DNA from: CAVQCA01 sp963763115
Lineage (GTDB): Bacteria; Pseudomonadota; Gammaproteobacteria; UBA9214
Direction: 5' to 3'
NCBI GenBank assembly: GCA_963763115.1
Contig: CAVXNM010000093.1
Span: 21,561 to 85,560 of the forward strand
Length of the DNA: 64,000 bases
Shown here: one piece after another, positions 34,936 through 47,375 of the stretch
Layout of the letters: each line of letters begins with the position of its first letter
Numbering within the stretch: position 1 is the first letter of the stretch
Notes under the pieces: model-generated
What the model saw: only the letters and a program-made list of their open reading frames with translations
What the model was told of the DNA's origin: nothing
Database searches by the model: none
Translations under genes and position numbers: made by a program

Positions 34936-36306
34936 TCATTCGGTCCCCTTTTTATGATCTATGCCCAGTGAGCGCAACTTCCTGTACAGATGCGTACGTT
35001 CCATACCCACGCGTTTGGCGAGTTTCCCGATGCTGCCATCGCATGCACGCAGCTGGAATTCGAGATAATCCTTCTCAAACTGATCGCGCGCCTCACGCAA
35101 CGGCAGGTCGTAAGACATGGCCAATGTCTGCTGATCACCGGAATGCGACGGCAGGGAACTTATGGCGCGCTCCACCTCATCCAGCTCGATTACCTCGCTG
35201 TTACCGAGTATCAACAGGCGCTGGACCAGATTCTTGAGCTCCCGGATATTGCCGGGCCACTCATAATTGCGCAGACGGTTTTGAGCAGCGAAGTTGAAAT
35301 GCCGGTAAGCCAGCTTGTCGTTGACGACAAAATAGTCGATGTAGAAATTCAGCAGATCATGTACATCATCCGCATGTTCTTTCAGGCTGGGTATGTGCAA
35401 GGGGACCACGTTCAGATGGTAAAACAGGTCGTCCCTGAACCTGTCTGCAGCGACTTCCTCCTCCAGGTTGCGTTGCGTGGTCGCAATGATGCGCAGGTCA
35501 ACCTCGACAGCTTCCTTGCCGCCAAGCCGGGTAAACGAGCTGGTCTGCAATACACTCAGCAGGCGGGTCTGCGTCTGAAGGTCCATATCTGCGATGTCCC
35601 CGATGCACAGGGTACCCCCGTTCGCCTGCTCCAGACGTCCGTAGTGAATGTTCTCACCCTCTTCATGTCCGAAAAATTCAGCTGCGGAATTTTCCGGGGA
35701 GATTGAACCCACGGCTATCTCCACAAAAGGCCCGTCGCGACGCGGGCTTGCCTGATGTATGTAGCGCGCAAACGTTCCCTTGCCGGTTCCTGGTTCCCCG
35801 TAGATCAGCACCCAGCTCTTGTGCTGCGCGATTTTGCGAGCCTGTTCCCGGAGCTGTTCCATCAGCCTGCTTTTTCCGATCGGTTCAATCACCGGTTGCG
35901 CGTGCTTTCGCAGACCGATATTTTCCCTCTGGAGCTTGTCACTTTCGAACGCGCGCTCGATTGTCAGGAGCAGCTTGGCGAGTGATATGGGTTTTTCGAT
36001 AAAGTCGTAGGCGCCCAGGCGTGTCGCCTCTACCGCGGTTTCAACCGTACCGTGTCCTGACATCATGACAACAGGGCAGGGCAGGTCGCCGGATTCCGAC
36101 CATTCTCGCAGGAGGGTGATACCGTCGACGTCCTCCATCCATATATCAAGCAGGATCAGGTCAGGGCGCCGGGTCCGGCGCGCCTTGCGCGCTTCCTCTC
36201 CGCCGTCAGCGGTCGTTACGGTATAACCCTCATCCTGGAGAATTTCGCGAACCAGATTGCGAATATCCGGTTCATCATCAACAACAAGGATGTGGCGTGG
36301 CGTCAT
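34936..36306 (-). CDS. ntrX: NtrX-like response regulator with a degenerate sigma-54 ATPase domain
   Basis: 456 residues: receiver (1-120, phosphorylation Asp54 in LILLDIWM), AAA+ domain (about 142-370) and a C-terminal Fis-type helix-turn-helix (KLAKRVGMERTHLYRKLRSL). The Walker A motif is kept (GEPGTGKGT, 170-178). The sigma-54 contact loop is lost: FFGHEEGENIHYGRLEQA replaces the GAFTGA-bearing segment. Walker B reads GGTLCIGDI, with Gly236 in place of the usual Asp. It probably regulates sigma-70 promoters rather than acting as a sigma-54 activator. It pairs with NtrY upstream. Confidence 0.92.
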   Translation of the reverse strand: MTPRHILVVDDEPDIRNLVREILQDEGYTVTTADGGEEARKARRTRRPDLILLDIWMEDVDGITLLREWSESGDLPCPVVMMSGHGTVETAVEATRLGAYDFIEKPISLAKLLLTIERAFESDKLQRENIGLRKHAQPVIEPIGKSRLMEQLREQARKIAQHKSWVLIYGEPGTGKGTFARYIHQASPRRDGPFVEIAVGSISPENSAAEFFGHEEGENIHYGRLEQANGGTLCIGDIADMDLQTQTRLLSVLQTSSFTRLGGKEAVEVDLRIIATTQRNLEEEVAADRFRDDLFYHLNVVPLHIPSLKEHADDVHDLLNFYIDYFVVNDKLAYRHFNFAAQNRLRNYEWPGNIRELKNLVQRLLILGNSEVIELDEVERAISSLPSHSGDQQTLAMSYDLPLREARDQFEKDYLEFQLRACDGSIGKLAKRVGMERTHLYRKLRSLGIDHKKGTE

Positions 36307-36385
36307 TTCCTCATTTCCTTTCTTATCGGGCTCCTGATGGAGTCAGGTGATGAACAATCACACACAGCCAGCTCCTTATGCAACA

Positions 36386-38629
36386 TTATATCCCACCCTC
36401 GTGCGACGAAAATATCCTGTTGTCTCCGGCAGAATAAGAATCCGCATGACAATCGGCCACCTCGGCAGATTGCAGTCGAATCCGGACGCGCGCTCCTCCT
36501 TCGGGATTGCTTTCCGCTGCGATCACACCCCCATGTTCTTCCACGATCTTTTTCACTATGGCCAGACCAAGCCCGCTGCCCCTGGGTTTCGTAGAAACAT
36601 AGGGCTCGAAGATATTGTCAAGCACCCGTTCGGGAAAACCCGGACCATTGTCGTCGATTACAAGCTCGACGTATGCCCTTTCTGATTCATCAGCGGTATG
36701 AGTCGTCACCGTGATGCAGGCCCCGGCGGTTTCGGCCACGGCTTCCAGAGAATTCTTGAGCAGGTTGTGGAGCAGCTGCCTCAGTCTCCCGACATCACCC
36801 TCTATACAGGGGTGTTGCGCATCCAGACGGGTTACCAGTTGCACCCTGGAGTCGACGCCCCGGTAAAGGTCCAGCACTTCCTGCACCAGCAAGTTCAGGT
36901 CGACCGCCTCAAGGCTGATCTGTGGTACACGCGCATATTCACTGAAAGCATTGACCATTTTCTTCATGGCCTCTACCTGGTTGACAATGGTACGCGTGGC
37001 GCGATCCAGCACCTCGACATCATCCTTGTCCATGCGCTCGATAAACCGGCGCCGCAAGCGTTCCGCCGAGAGCTGAATTGGCGTCAGCGGGTTCTTGATT
37101 TCGTGAGCAAGACGCCGGGCGACCTCACCCCAGGCCGCATCACGCTGGGCCTGAATCAGCGCAGTCACGTCATCGAACACAATGACCTTTCCGTCCCTGC
37201 CTGAATTGGTACCCTTGAAAGAGGTACCCCGGCACATCAGGACCTGGCGCCCGTTTGCTCCGAACAGCGAAACCTCTTCCTGCCACAGTTTTTTCCCGCT
37301 GCGATGATTTCTCGAAATCGCATCGACGAACGGCCGCAGAAAGGCATGGTCTCTTCCGGTTTCCGAGAGTGACTTTCCGAGATAGGACTTGATGTCGACG
37401 CCAAGATTCTGGCGGGCCGCGCTGTTGACCGCGCGAATAACCCAATCGGCATCGAGGCTCATGACACCCGATGAAAGATTGGCAAGCACGGCCTCCAGAT
37501 AGGCGCGCTGACCCTCAACCTGCTGCTGGCTTTTACGCGCCTGGTCGCGCGCCTTGGCAAGGCGGCGGGTCATGTCATTGAAGGAACGCACCAGGAATCC
37601 CAGTTCGTCATCGCTGGCGACCGGCAGGCGTTTGCTGTAATCCCCTTCGGCTATGGCACGGGTTGCTTCCGCCATGTCCGTGACAGGGGCAACCATCCGG
37701 CGTGCTGAGTGGAACGCAGCCCAGATCGCCGCGAGCACGCTCAGCACGAGAACAATGGACAGGGTCAGGGTATAACTGAACTTGAGTGGCGTCCGCAGAT
37801 AAGCCAGTTCCTTGTAGTGCCCGTAGGCAGACTGGACGCTCTCCGCCAGCACGCTGAGACGCTCCGAAACGGTGAATAGCGCCTGCAGAATGTAAACCTC
37901 ACTGTCCTGGCGCGAAGAAAGCACCGGCACGAGCGCTCGTGCAAACAATCCGGTTTCACCTACCGGGTCCAGACCAATATAGTGTTTGCCATCGTGCACA
38001 ACCTGCAGCATATCGTTGGATGGCCGGTGCGGAACGATAACCGTTGGATCAATACTGCTCGAGGCGATTATACGGTTGTCACTGCCCAACAGCGTCAGTT
38101 CGGCCGCACCGCTGCGCACCCGCAGGTCATAAAGGTTCAGTGAAAGGGTTGTCGACGGAGACTGGGCTATCTCATCCGCGACACTCTCGGTCACCCGCAA
38201 AACATCGCGCAGGCGCACATCCAGAGCTGTCCGGCTGAGATCCAGGGCATCATCAAGTGCCTGTTCAATGCGCACATCAAACCAGCTGTCGATACCGCTA
38301 TGCAGAAACTGCAGGGAGAAATAGTACACGATGCTAACCGGCACCACCGACAGCACAACGAAGGTGATAACCAGTCGTGTCGTCAATTTTGCCCCAACAG
38401 CCTTTTTCCGTTGCTGACTGATCAGCCAGATGATGTTGGCGACCACGAGCGCACCCAGAACTACAAGGCCGATCGCATTGATCAACAGCAGCAACGAATA
38501 CAGCTCGCCGAAACGTTCTGAATTATGGGTAGCGTCGCTCATTAATGTGAGCGACGCCAGCAGTAGCGCGAACAGCAGCAGCATCGGCAAAACGCCAAAT
38601 CCAGTTCGTTTTACCGGGTCAGTTGCCAT
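36386..38629 (-). CDS. ntrY: NtrY-like membrane sensor histidine kinase
   Basis: 747 residues from the ATG at 38629. N-terminal membrane segments flank a periplasmic sensing region. Then come HAMP (RRMVAPVTDMAEATRAIAEG), PAS (AVLANLSSGVMSLDADW), the dimerisation/phosphoacceptor site RRLAHEIKNPLTPIQ and the ATPase domain (LLHNLLKNSLEAV, DNGPGFPERVLDNI, GSGLGLAIVKKIVEEHGG). It autophosphorylates and passes phosphate to NtrX. It overlaps the DUF4390 gene end by about 18 bases, suggesting coupled expression. Confidence 0.94.
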   Translation of the reverse strand: MATDPVKRTGFGVLPMLLLFALLLASLTLMSDATHNSERFGELYSLLLLINAIGLVVLGALVVANIIWLISQQRKKAVGAKLTTRLVITFVVLSVVPVSIVYYFSLQFLHSGIDSWFDVRIEQALDDALDLSRTALDVRLRDVLRVTESVADEIAQSPSTTLSLNLYDLRVRSGAAELTLLGSDNRIIASSSIDPTVIVPHRPSNDMLQVVHDGKHYIGLDPVGETGLFARALVPVLSSRQDSEVYILQALFTVSERLSVLAESVQSAYGHYKELAYLRTPLKFSYTLTLSIVLVLSVLAAIWAAFHSARRMVAPVTDMAEATRAIAEGDYSKRLPVASDDELGFLVRSFNDMTRRLAKARDQARKSQQQVEGQRAYLEAVLANLSSGVMSLDADWVIRAVNSAARQNLGVDIKSYLGKSLSETGRDHAFLRPFVDAISRNHRSGKKLWQEEVSLFGANGRQVLMCRGTSFKGTNSGRDGKVIVFDDVTALIQAQRDAAWGEVARRLAHEIKNPLTPIQLSAERLRRRFIERMDKDDVEVLDRATRTIVNQVEAMKKMVNAFSEYARVPQISLEAVDLNLLVQEVLDLYRGVDSRVQLVTRLDAQHPCIEGDVGRLRQLLHNLLKNSLEAVAETAGACITVTTHTADESERAYVELVIDDNGPGFPERVLDNIFEPYVSTKPRGSGLGLAIVKKIVEEHGGVIAAESNPEGGARVRIRLQSAEVADCHADSYSAGDNRIFSSHEGGI

Positions 38630-39186
38630 TGATACCACTCGCTGTCCATATCCCAGGTGGACGAAACATAGGCAAGCAACCGCACCGGGGTCGGCAGGGC
38701 CTCGATATCAAGGTTGCCGCGCAGGCGCACTGAATAGGTCTGGCCATTCTTCATCCGGCTATAATCGAGCACGGGAAAGTCGTGCAGGAATCCCGCGGCC
38801 TGCAGCGCATCATCCAGCTTGAGGTAACTGCGCTGCGCGCCGGTATCGAGATCCTTCACGAGGTAGGTACGGCTCAATGCGTGCAACTGAACCTGCCTGG
38901 CTTGCTTGTATTCGGCAACCACGATATCCCAAAACCAGGTGTGCTTTTCCAGCGTTTGTATCTGTAACTCGAATACCAGGGGTATGCCGTTCTCCAGCGC
39001 CTCCTTCGGACCTGTATTCAGGTTGATGTCCATCCTGGCATTGAGCGAATACGACTCATCACCTTTCTTCGTGCTGATATCGGTAACCTTGAAGGCGCCT
39101 GGCCCATCCGCCGCCGGCAGCCGATAAGGGATTAACGACAAAGCCACGGCAAGCAGCACCATCATCAGCGCCTGCCCATGATGCAT
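38611..39186 (-). CDS. DUF4390 secreted protein
   Basis: 191 residues from the ATG at 39186; a longer start at 39234 would overlap rsmB. A signal peptide (about 1-26) ends near LPAAD. The body, with MDINLNTGPKEALENGIPLV, LSRTYLVKDLDTG and a C-terminal WDMDSEWYQWQL, matches the DUF4390 family, usually encoded between rsmB and ntrY. Its function is unknown, but its fixed position suggests an envelope-stress or sensing role with NtrYX. It is probably periplasmic. Confidence 0.88.
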   Translation of the reverse strand: MHHGQALMMVLLAVALSLIPYRLPAADGPGAFKVTDISTKKGDESYSLNARMDINLNTGPKEALENGIPLVFELQIQTLEKHTWFWDIVVAEYKQARQVQLHALSRTYLVKDLDTGAQRSYLKLDDALQAAGFLHDFPVLDYSRMKNGQTYSVRLRGNLDIEALPTPVRLLAYVSSTWDMDSEWYQWQLTR

Positions 39187-39212
39187 GGAGACCCACCCGG
39201 TGGGTTTACTGG

Positions 39213-40520
39213 CTATTTGGCCTTGCGTATGCATGCAAAATAAAATCCGTCCAATTCCTCCTCACCCGGCAATATCTGTCGTCCGTAAGCACAGCTTCGA
39301 CCCCAAACCGCATCAATCGCCGTCGCCACGGCATTCGGATGAGCAGACAGAAAATGACCGATTTGCCTGTCGTTCTCATCAACCAGAACGGAACAGGTCG
39401 TGTACAACAGCATACCGCCGTCCGAAACCAAGGGCCACATTGCCTGCAGCAAATGCGCCTGCCGTAACGACAGCGCGTCGATATCCTGCGGCCTGCGCAA
39501 CAGTTTGATATCGGGATGACGCCTTATCACGCCGCTTGCCGTGCAGGGCGCATCGAGCAGAATGCGATCAAAACACCGGCCATCCCACCAGCTTTCCGGA
39601 TTGGCGGCATCACCCTCTATCACGCGTGCAGCGAGACCGAGTCGCGAGAGATTTTCCTCGATCCGTCGAACCCGGGCCGTATTGATCTCGACAGCAGTGA
39701 GGGATTCAAGACCGGGTTCGGATTCCAGAATGTGCGCCGTCTTGCCACCTGGCGCGGCACAGGCATCCAGAACCCGCTGACCGGCTGCCAGATCCAGCAA
39801 GCCGGTCGCCAGCTGTGCGGCGCCGTCCTGCACCGAAACCTTGCCCTCGGCAAATCCGGGCAACGCCTCGACCGGCACCGGAGATTCGACAATGATGCCA
39901 TGGGTGGCATGCCTCATCGCACGCGCCTTGATACCCTCCTGTAGCAACAGGTCCAGATAATCATCGCGCCCGATCTGCCGCTGATTCACCCGTAGCGACA
40001 ATGGCGGTCGCCGGTTGCCGGCATCCAGTATGTCCTGCCAGTCAGCCGTCCAGTCCGTATGCAACACATCGATGAACCATCCCGGATGTGCATGGCGTGC
40101 CTCGAGCGACTTCCCAGCGACTGCCTCCAGACGGGCTGTTTCACGCTGATAGCCGCGCAGCACCGCGTTCACAAGGCCCGAGGCCCATTCCTTCTTGAGT
40201 TCTCGGGTCGTCTGAACGGTCTCGTTAACGGCAACATGGGAAGGCACGCCCATGTGTGACAGTTGATACAGACCTGACAGCAGAAGGCAATACAGATCGC
40301 CGTCGCGCTGCCTTAGCGGCCGCTTCAACAGGTGGTCCAGAACCGCCCGCAGGCGGTAATACCATCGAAGCGTGCCATAGACCAGTTCTTGCACAAGGGC
40401 ACGCTCACGGGGATCGGCTACGATTTTCAACGCCGCCGGCAACACAACAGACAGCGATCTTCCGTCGTTGATGACCTGCGCGAGTATCCTCGCGGCGCGG
40501 CTGCGTGCGTTCAGCGACAC
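39213..40520 (-). CDS. rsmB: 16S rRNA m5C967 methyltransferase RsmB
   Basis: 435 residues from a GTG at 40520, which gives the usual family start (SLNARSRAARILAQV) 11 bases after the fmt stop; a longer frame extends upstream but does not resemble the family. An N-terminal NusB-like RNA-binding domain precedes the SAM-dependent domain with DACAAPGGKTAHILE. The two catalytic cysteines are in LLDAPCTASGVIRRHP and LLYTTCSVLVDEND. It methylates cytidine 967 of 16S rRNA. It lies in the def-fmt-rsmB cluster. Confidence 0.95.
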   Translation of the reverse strand: MSLNARSRAARILAQVINDGRSLSVVLPAALKIVADPRERALVQELVYGTLRWYYRLRAVLDHLLKRPLRQRDGDLYCLLLSGLYQLSHMGVPSHVAVNETVQTTRELKKEWASGLVNAVLRGYQRETARLEAVAGKSLEARHAHPGWFIDVLHTDWTADWQDILDAGNRRPPLSLRVNQRQIGRDDYLDLLLQEGIKARAMRHATHGIIVESPVPVEALPGFAEGKVSVQDGAAQLATGLLDLAAGQRVLDACAAPGGKTAHILESEPGLESLTAVEINTARVRRIEENLSRLGLAARVIEGDAANPESWWDGRCFDRILLDAPCTASGVIRRHPDIKLLRRPQDIDALSLRQAHLLQAMWPLVSDGGMLLYTTCSVLVDENDRQIGHFLSAHPNAVATAIDAVWGRSCAYGRQILPGEEELDGFYFACIRKAK

Positions 40521-40531
40521 TCCCGGCCCGA

Positions 40532-41464
40532 TCAGGCAGCGCCAAGGCGCACACCCTCGAGAGGATGTGCATTGATAAAGTCGGTCGCCGAGACCTGACG
40601 GGCTCCTGCCAACTGCACTGACAGGATCCTGAGGACACCAACTCCACAGGCTACATCGATACCGGTCTTGCCGGTGGCCAGCACCGCTCCGGGGGGTTGC
40701 TCCGTCGCCATGACCACCGGCTGCGCCTCCCAGATTCTGAGCTGCCGGCCCGAGTATCGGGTTTCGGCAACCGGCCAAGGGTTGAATGCCCGAACCTGGC
40801 ATGCAATCTGTTCGGCGGTCATAGTCCAGTCGATCATCGCTTCGACTTTTTCGAGCTTGTCAGCATAACTTGCCTGGCTGTCATCCTGTACATGCGGCTC
40901 CAGATCTCCATGGAAGATTCGGTCCAGATTTTCCTTGAGCAGCTGTGCGCCCATGACCGACAGACGATCATGCAATCCTCCGCCCGTATCATCGGGCTCG
41001 ATCAGGCATGCAGTCGATGCAAGCACCGGACCGGTATCCAGACCGGCGTCCATCTGCATGAGGCAGACTCCCGTTTTCCGGTCGCCGGCCAGGATGGCTC
41101 GCTGGATCGGGGCGGCGCCGCGCCAGCGCGGCAAGAGGGAGGCATGGACATTGATACAACCAAGCCGCGGCACCGCCAGCACCTCGGACGGCAGAATCAG
41201 GCCATAGGCAACCACGATCATCAGGTCGGCCCCGAAAGCAGCGAGCGCCGCTCGCGCCCCACTGTCCCTGAACGTTCCAGGCTGGCAGACGGGAATGGCA
41301 AGCCGGCTTGCCAGTCGCTTTACCGGACTTTCAGTTAGACGCTGTCCACGCCCGCTGGGTCGATCGGGTCGGGTATATACCGCCGCCACCTCATGGGAAC
41401 TATCCAGCAGCACCTGCAGGACGGGTAGCGCAAATTCAGGCGTCCCCGCAAATACGATCTTCAT
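40532..41464 (-). CDS. fmt: Methionyl-tRNA formyltransferase
   Basis: 310 residues. It begins MKIVFAGTPEFALPVLQ and contains the folate and catalytic site segment NVHASLLPRWRGAAPIQRAI and GLDTGPVLAS. The C-terminal OB-like domain is complete. It formylates initiator Met-tRNA. It follows def with an 80-base gap and precedes rsmB. Confidence 0.97.
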   Translation of the reverse strand: MKIVFAGTPEFALPVLQVLLDSSHEVAAVYTRPDRPSGRGQRLTESPVKRLASRLAIPVCQPGTFRDSGARAALAAFGADLMIVVAYGLILPSEVLAVPRLGCINVHASLLPRWRGAAPIQRAILAGDRKTGVCLMQMDAGLDTGPVLASTACLIEPDDTGGGLHDRLSVMGAQLLKENLDRIFHGDLEPHVQDDSQASYADKLEKVEAMIDWTMTAEQIACQVRAFNPWPVAETRYSGRQLRIWEAQPVVMATEQPPGAVLATGKTGIDVACGVGVLRILSVQLAGARQVSATDFINAHPLEGVRLGAA

Positions 41465-41543
41465 GCCAAGTACCCGGGGTGCGAGTCTTCATGTGATTGC
41501 CATGCCCGGAACGGAAAAGACCAGCCAGCAAATCCGGGACCTG

Positions 41544-42080
41544 TCAGAACATCCTTGTCGAAGACTGACGGTCTGCGTCATCAGGGGTTCGCTGGTGTTT
41601 TTCGAGTTTTTTGCGAATCCGCGTGCGCTTTAGCTGGGACAGATAATCGACAAACAACTTGCCATCGAGATGATCGATCTCATGCTGTATACAGACCGCC
41701 AGCAGACCGCCGGTCTCAAGTTCAAATTGCATGCCGTCGCGGTCCAGCGCCCGCATTCGTACCTCTTCCGCCCGCTGCACCGTCTCATATACGCCCGGCA
41801 CGGATAAACAACCCTCCTCCATCTCCTCGACACCGGACAGATCGAGAATTTCCGGGTTGATCAGGCATAAAGGCTGATCTTTATCTTCCGATACATCAAT
41901 AACAACGATACGTTTGCTGACATTGACCTGCGTGGCCGCCAGGCCGATACCTGGCGCCGAGTACATCGTATCGAACATGTTATCGATCAGCTGGCGAACA
42001 GCCGCGTCAACTTCTGTCACGGGTTGCGCGATAGTCCGCAGGCGCGGGTCGGGAAAGTGGAGAATATCCAGGATCGCCAT
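41544..42080 (-). CDS. def: Peptide deformylase
   Basis: 178 residues from the ATG at 42080 (MAILDILHFPDPRLRTIAQP). The three metal-site motifs are present: GIGLAATQV, EEGCLSVPGVY and QHEIDHLDGKLF. It removes the formyl group from new proteins. The start is divergent from the LysM protein gene across a region of about 200 bases. Confidence 0.97.
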   Translation of the reverse strand: MAILDILHFPDPRLRTIAQPVTEVDAAVRQLIDNMFDTMYSAPGIGLAATQVNVSKRIVVIDVSEDKDQPLCLINPEILDLSGVEEMEEGCLSVPGVYETVQRAEEVRMRALDRDGMQFELETGGLLAVCIQHEIDHLDGKLFVDYLSQLKRTRIRKKLEKHQRTPDDADRQSSTRMF

Positions 42081-42289
42081 GTGAATGCTGTCACAAATCA
42101 GGTCATTAATCTTCAATATACTTTACCACAACCTGCCGGTAGTGGCTTAACTCTGTCTATAAAAGGTTTTGTTCCATGTGGATTTTCCGCTAAACTTCCG
42201 TCTGATCAAGACCGCCTGACCAGCCCGGTAATACACAAGCAAATGGCGTGGATGTGGTATTGAGGTACAACGACGTTAAAGGGATGCCT

Positions 42290-43315
42290 ATGTCAATCAA
42301 GAAACTGTTCGCAACGGTCTGTGCTGCGCTGATCGCAGGCTCAATCTTCGCGGCTGATGTTGTACTCAACCCGAACCATCCTGACCGCTACGTTGTGGTC
42401 AAGGGAGACACCCTGTGGGATATCTCGGCAATGTTTCTGCGTGAGCCCTGGTACTGGCCCGAGATCTGGTACGTCAATCCACAGATAGCCAATCCTCACC
42501 TGATTTACCCGGGAGACATCCTTACGCTGGTTTATGTGGATGGCAAGCCGCAACTGCGTCTGGATCGCGGACCCGTCAAGCTATCCCCCAAGATTCGGGT
42601 GGAAAGTCTCGATCAGGCCATTCCCACCATCCCCATCGACGCCATCAAGCAGTTCCTGACCAAACCGCTGGTCGTCAGCCAGGATCAACTGGACCGAGCA
42701 CCCTATGTGGTGGCGGGTGCCGATGAACATGTCGTCACCGGCGCAGGCGATCGTGTCTATGCCCGTGGCATACAGGGCGAGGATATTGGCCTGTATGACA
42801 TCTTCGAACCCAACGGACAGCTAATCGACCCGGATACCGAAGAATTACTCGGTTATGAGGCCATCTATGTGGGAGAGGGTGCCGTGAAGCGCTTTGGCGA
42901 CCCTGCCACCTTATTGCTGACTGAAACAGCGCGCGAAGCACGAGTCGGCGACCGCCTGTGGCCGGCTTCCCAGGACAAGCCGATTACCCAATTCATGCCC
43001 CATCCGGCACCGCCCGGCACGGAAGGGCGGATCATTTCCGTCCTGGGTGGGGTCAGGGAGATTGGCCAGTTCAACGTTGTCGCCATCAACCGCGGTACGG
43101 CGGACGGCATGGAAATTGGTCATGTGCTGAAAATCTTCCAGACCGGCGAAACCATACGTGATACCGTGGGCGGCAAACGGGCCGAGATGGTTAAGTTGCC
43201 GGATGAGGAAGCCGGAGTACTCATGGTGTTCCGGACGTTTGACCGGGTCAGCTATTGCCTGGTCATGAAGGCAACCCGTGCCATGCACGTGCTGGACTAT
43301 GTAAGAACACCCTGA
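42290..43315 (+). CDS. Secreted LysM-domain protein
   Basis: 341 residues from the ATG at 42290, placed six bases after AAAGGG. A signal peptide (about 1-23) is followed by a LysM domain (about 38-85: VVVKGDTLWDISAMFLREPW and IYPGDILTL) that binds peptidoglycan glycans. The larger C-terminal part has an unusual repeated pattern of short strands and is conserved in this neighbourhood (LysM gene upstream of dprA). It is expected in the periplasm at the cell wall. The function of the C-terminal part is unknown. Confidence 0.88.
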   Translation: MSIKKLFATVCAALIAGSIFAADVVLNPNHPDRYVVVKGDTLWDISAMFLREPWYWPEIWYVNPQIANPHLIYPGDILTLVYVDGKPQLRLDRGPVKLSPKIRVESLDQAIPTIPIDAIKQFLTKPLVVSQDQLDRAPYVVAGADEHVVTGAGDRVYARGIQGEDIGLYDIFEPNGQLIDPDTEELLGYEAIYVGEGAVKRFGDPATLLLTETAREARVGDRLWPASQDKPITQFMPHPAPPGTEGRIISVLGGVREIGQFNVVAINRGTADGMEIGHVLKIFQTGETIRDTVGGKRAEMVKLPDEEAGVLMVFRTFDRVSYCLVMKATRAMHVLDYVRTP

Positions 43316-43401
43316 AAAGCACCTGCACCAGGGCACCCACGGAAGGGGAGTAGCATGAAAAAACGATTAGCGACTGACCCGGCTTCGGGTGCCTAGCCAC
43401 C

Positions 43402-44529
43402 ATGGTGGCGGCACCCGAACCTGACGGCAACGACATAACCGACTGGCTGATTCTGTACCACGCACCCGGCGTGGGCGCGGTAACCTTTGTTCGACTCCTC
43501 GATCAGTTCGGCGATGCACGGGAAATCCTGCGAGCCTCCACCGGCCGCCTGCAAGCCACCGGCCTGACCCCGGAGACGGTCGCCTATCTCCGGCAACCGG
43601 ACCGGAAACAGATCGATCGCGACCTTGCCTGGCTCGATCAGCCGCGCAACCGGCTAATAACCTGCCGGGATCCCGCCTACCCTCCGCTGTTGCTGCAGAT
43701 ACCGGACTCGCCACCCCTTCTCTATATACACGGCAACGTCGATATCCTGTCCAGCCTGCAACTCTCCATGGTCGGCAGCCGTAATCCGACGGTTTCCGGT
43801 CGTCGCACCGCCAGCGAATTTGCGGGCTGTCTCGCGCTCGCCGGTCTGACGATAACCAGTGGTCTGGCGCTCGGCATCGATGCCGCCAGCCATAGCGGCG
43901 CCCTGAAGGCCGGCAAACCGACTATTGCGGTAATGGGCACAGGCCTGGATCGCGTCTATCCCGCGAGTCACCTTGATCTGGCTCACAGGATTGCCGAACA
44001 CGGCGCCCTGGTTTCGGAATTCCCGATCGGTACACCACCGAGACCGGTTAATTTCCCGCGGCGCAACCGTATCATCAGCGGGCTCAGCCTGGGCACCCTG
44101 GTGGTTGAAGCCGCGACGCGTTCCGGCTCTCTGATCAGCGCACGCTGCGCGGCAGAGCAGGGGCGTGAGGTATTCGCGATTCCCGGTTCCATTCATAACC
44201 CGTTGTCACGCGGCTGCCACGCCCTGATCCGCCAGGGGGCGAAACTGGTCGAGACGGCTGAGGATATACTGGATGAATTGGGAAGCCTGGCGGCAGCCAC
44301 CACCGTGACAGCCAGGCCCATCAATGCCATGAGCGCGGATCAATCCCCGGAACTTGCCGTTGATTATATGCAACTACTTGATTCTATGGGCTATAGTCAC
44401 ACATCAGTCGATATGCTGGTGGAAACCAGTGGATTGACGCCAGCCGTAGTTTCCTCCATGCTCCTGCAGCTTGAATTGAAGGGATTCATCGCGTCCAGCC
44501 CGGGAGGGCTTTATAACCGGTTGAAATAA
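43402..44529 (+). CDS. dprA: DNA processing protein DprA
   Basis: 375 residues. The Rossmann-like core includes LSMVGSRNPTVSGRRTA, GLALGIDAASHSGAL, GTGLDRVYPASH and FPRRNRIISGLS. A C-terminal winged-helix domain (about 310-375) is present, as in many DprA proteins. DprA loads RecA onto incoming single strands in transformation. It is followed 11 bases later by smg. Confidence 0.95.
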   Translation: MVAAPEPDGNDITDWLILYHAPGVGAVTFVRLLDQFGDAREILRASTGRLQATGLTPETVAYLRQPDRKQIDRDLAWLDQPRNRLITCRDPAYPPLLLQIPDSPPLLYIHGNVDILSSLQLSMVGSRNPTVSGRRTASEFAGCLALAGLTITSGLALGIDAASHSGALKAGKPTIAVMGTGLDRVYPASHLDLAHRIAEHGALVSEFPIGTPPRPVNFPRRNRIISGLSLGTLVVEAATRSGSLISARCAAEQGREVFAIPGSIHNPLSRGCHALIRQGAKLVETAEDILDELGSLAAATTVTARPINAMSADQSPELAVDYMQLLDSMGYSHTSVDMLVETSGLTPAVVSSMLLQLELKGFIASSPGGLYNRLK

Positions 44530-44540
44530 AAAGGTTCCAA

Positions 44541-45014
44541 ATGAAAGAAAATGTTTTCGACGTCCTGATGTATCTGTTTGAAAACTATTACATGGACAAC
44601 GAGAACGCGGCCACGCAGGACCGCGAGTTCGTACAGCAGGAGTTGCACAACGCCGGCTTTCCGGCCCCCGAGATCGACCGTGCATTCAACTGGCTGGAAG
44701 ATCTGGCAAGCGACACCCCGCCTCCGACCATGCAGGCAGAGCACTCCCTCCGGCTGTTTTCCCGGCACGAAACGGAACGACTCAATACCGAGTGCCGGGG
44801 TCTGTTGCTGTTCCTCGAACAGATGGGGGTATTGAATCCAGCCAGTCGTGAGCTGGTCATCGACCGCGCCATGGCGCTCGAAAACGAGGATTTCGATATC
44901 GAACAACTCAAATGGGTCATTCTCATGGTGCTGTTCAATCAACCCGGTGAAGAAGCCGCCTTTGCATGGCTGGAAGACCTGGTGTATGAAAACATGACCA
45001 ACTGCCTTCATTAA
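44541..45014 (+). CDS. smg: Smg family protein (DUF494)
   Basis: 157 residues, all helical and acidic. It begins MKENVFDVLMYLFENYY and has the family's DYLVYEN-like C-terminal LEDLVYENMTNCLH. Smg is conserved between dprA and topA in gamma- and betaproteobacteria; the molecular role is not established. It follows dprA closely and is probably cotranscribed. Confidence 0.93.
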   Translation: MKENVFDVLMYLFENYYMDNENAATQDREFVQQELHNAGFPAPEIDRAFNWLEDLASDTPPPTMQAEHSLRLFSRHETERLNTECRGLLLFLEQMGVLNPASRELVIDRAMALENEDFDIEQLKWVILMVLFNQPGEEAAFAWLEDLVYENMTNCLH

Positions 45015-45068
45015 CCCCGTCGTCAGGGGAATCGTGCCACTGAACCATTGATCCGATCCGCTTTTCTT

Positions 45069-47375
<2,307 letters not shown>

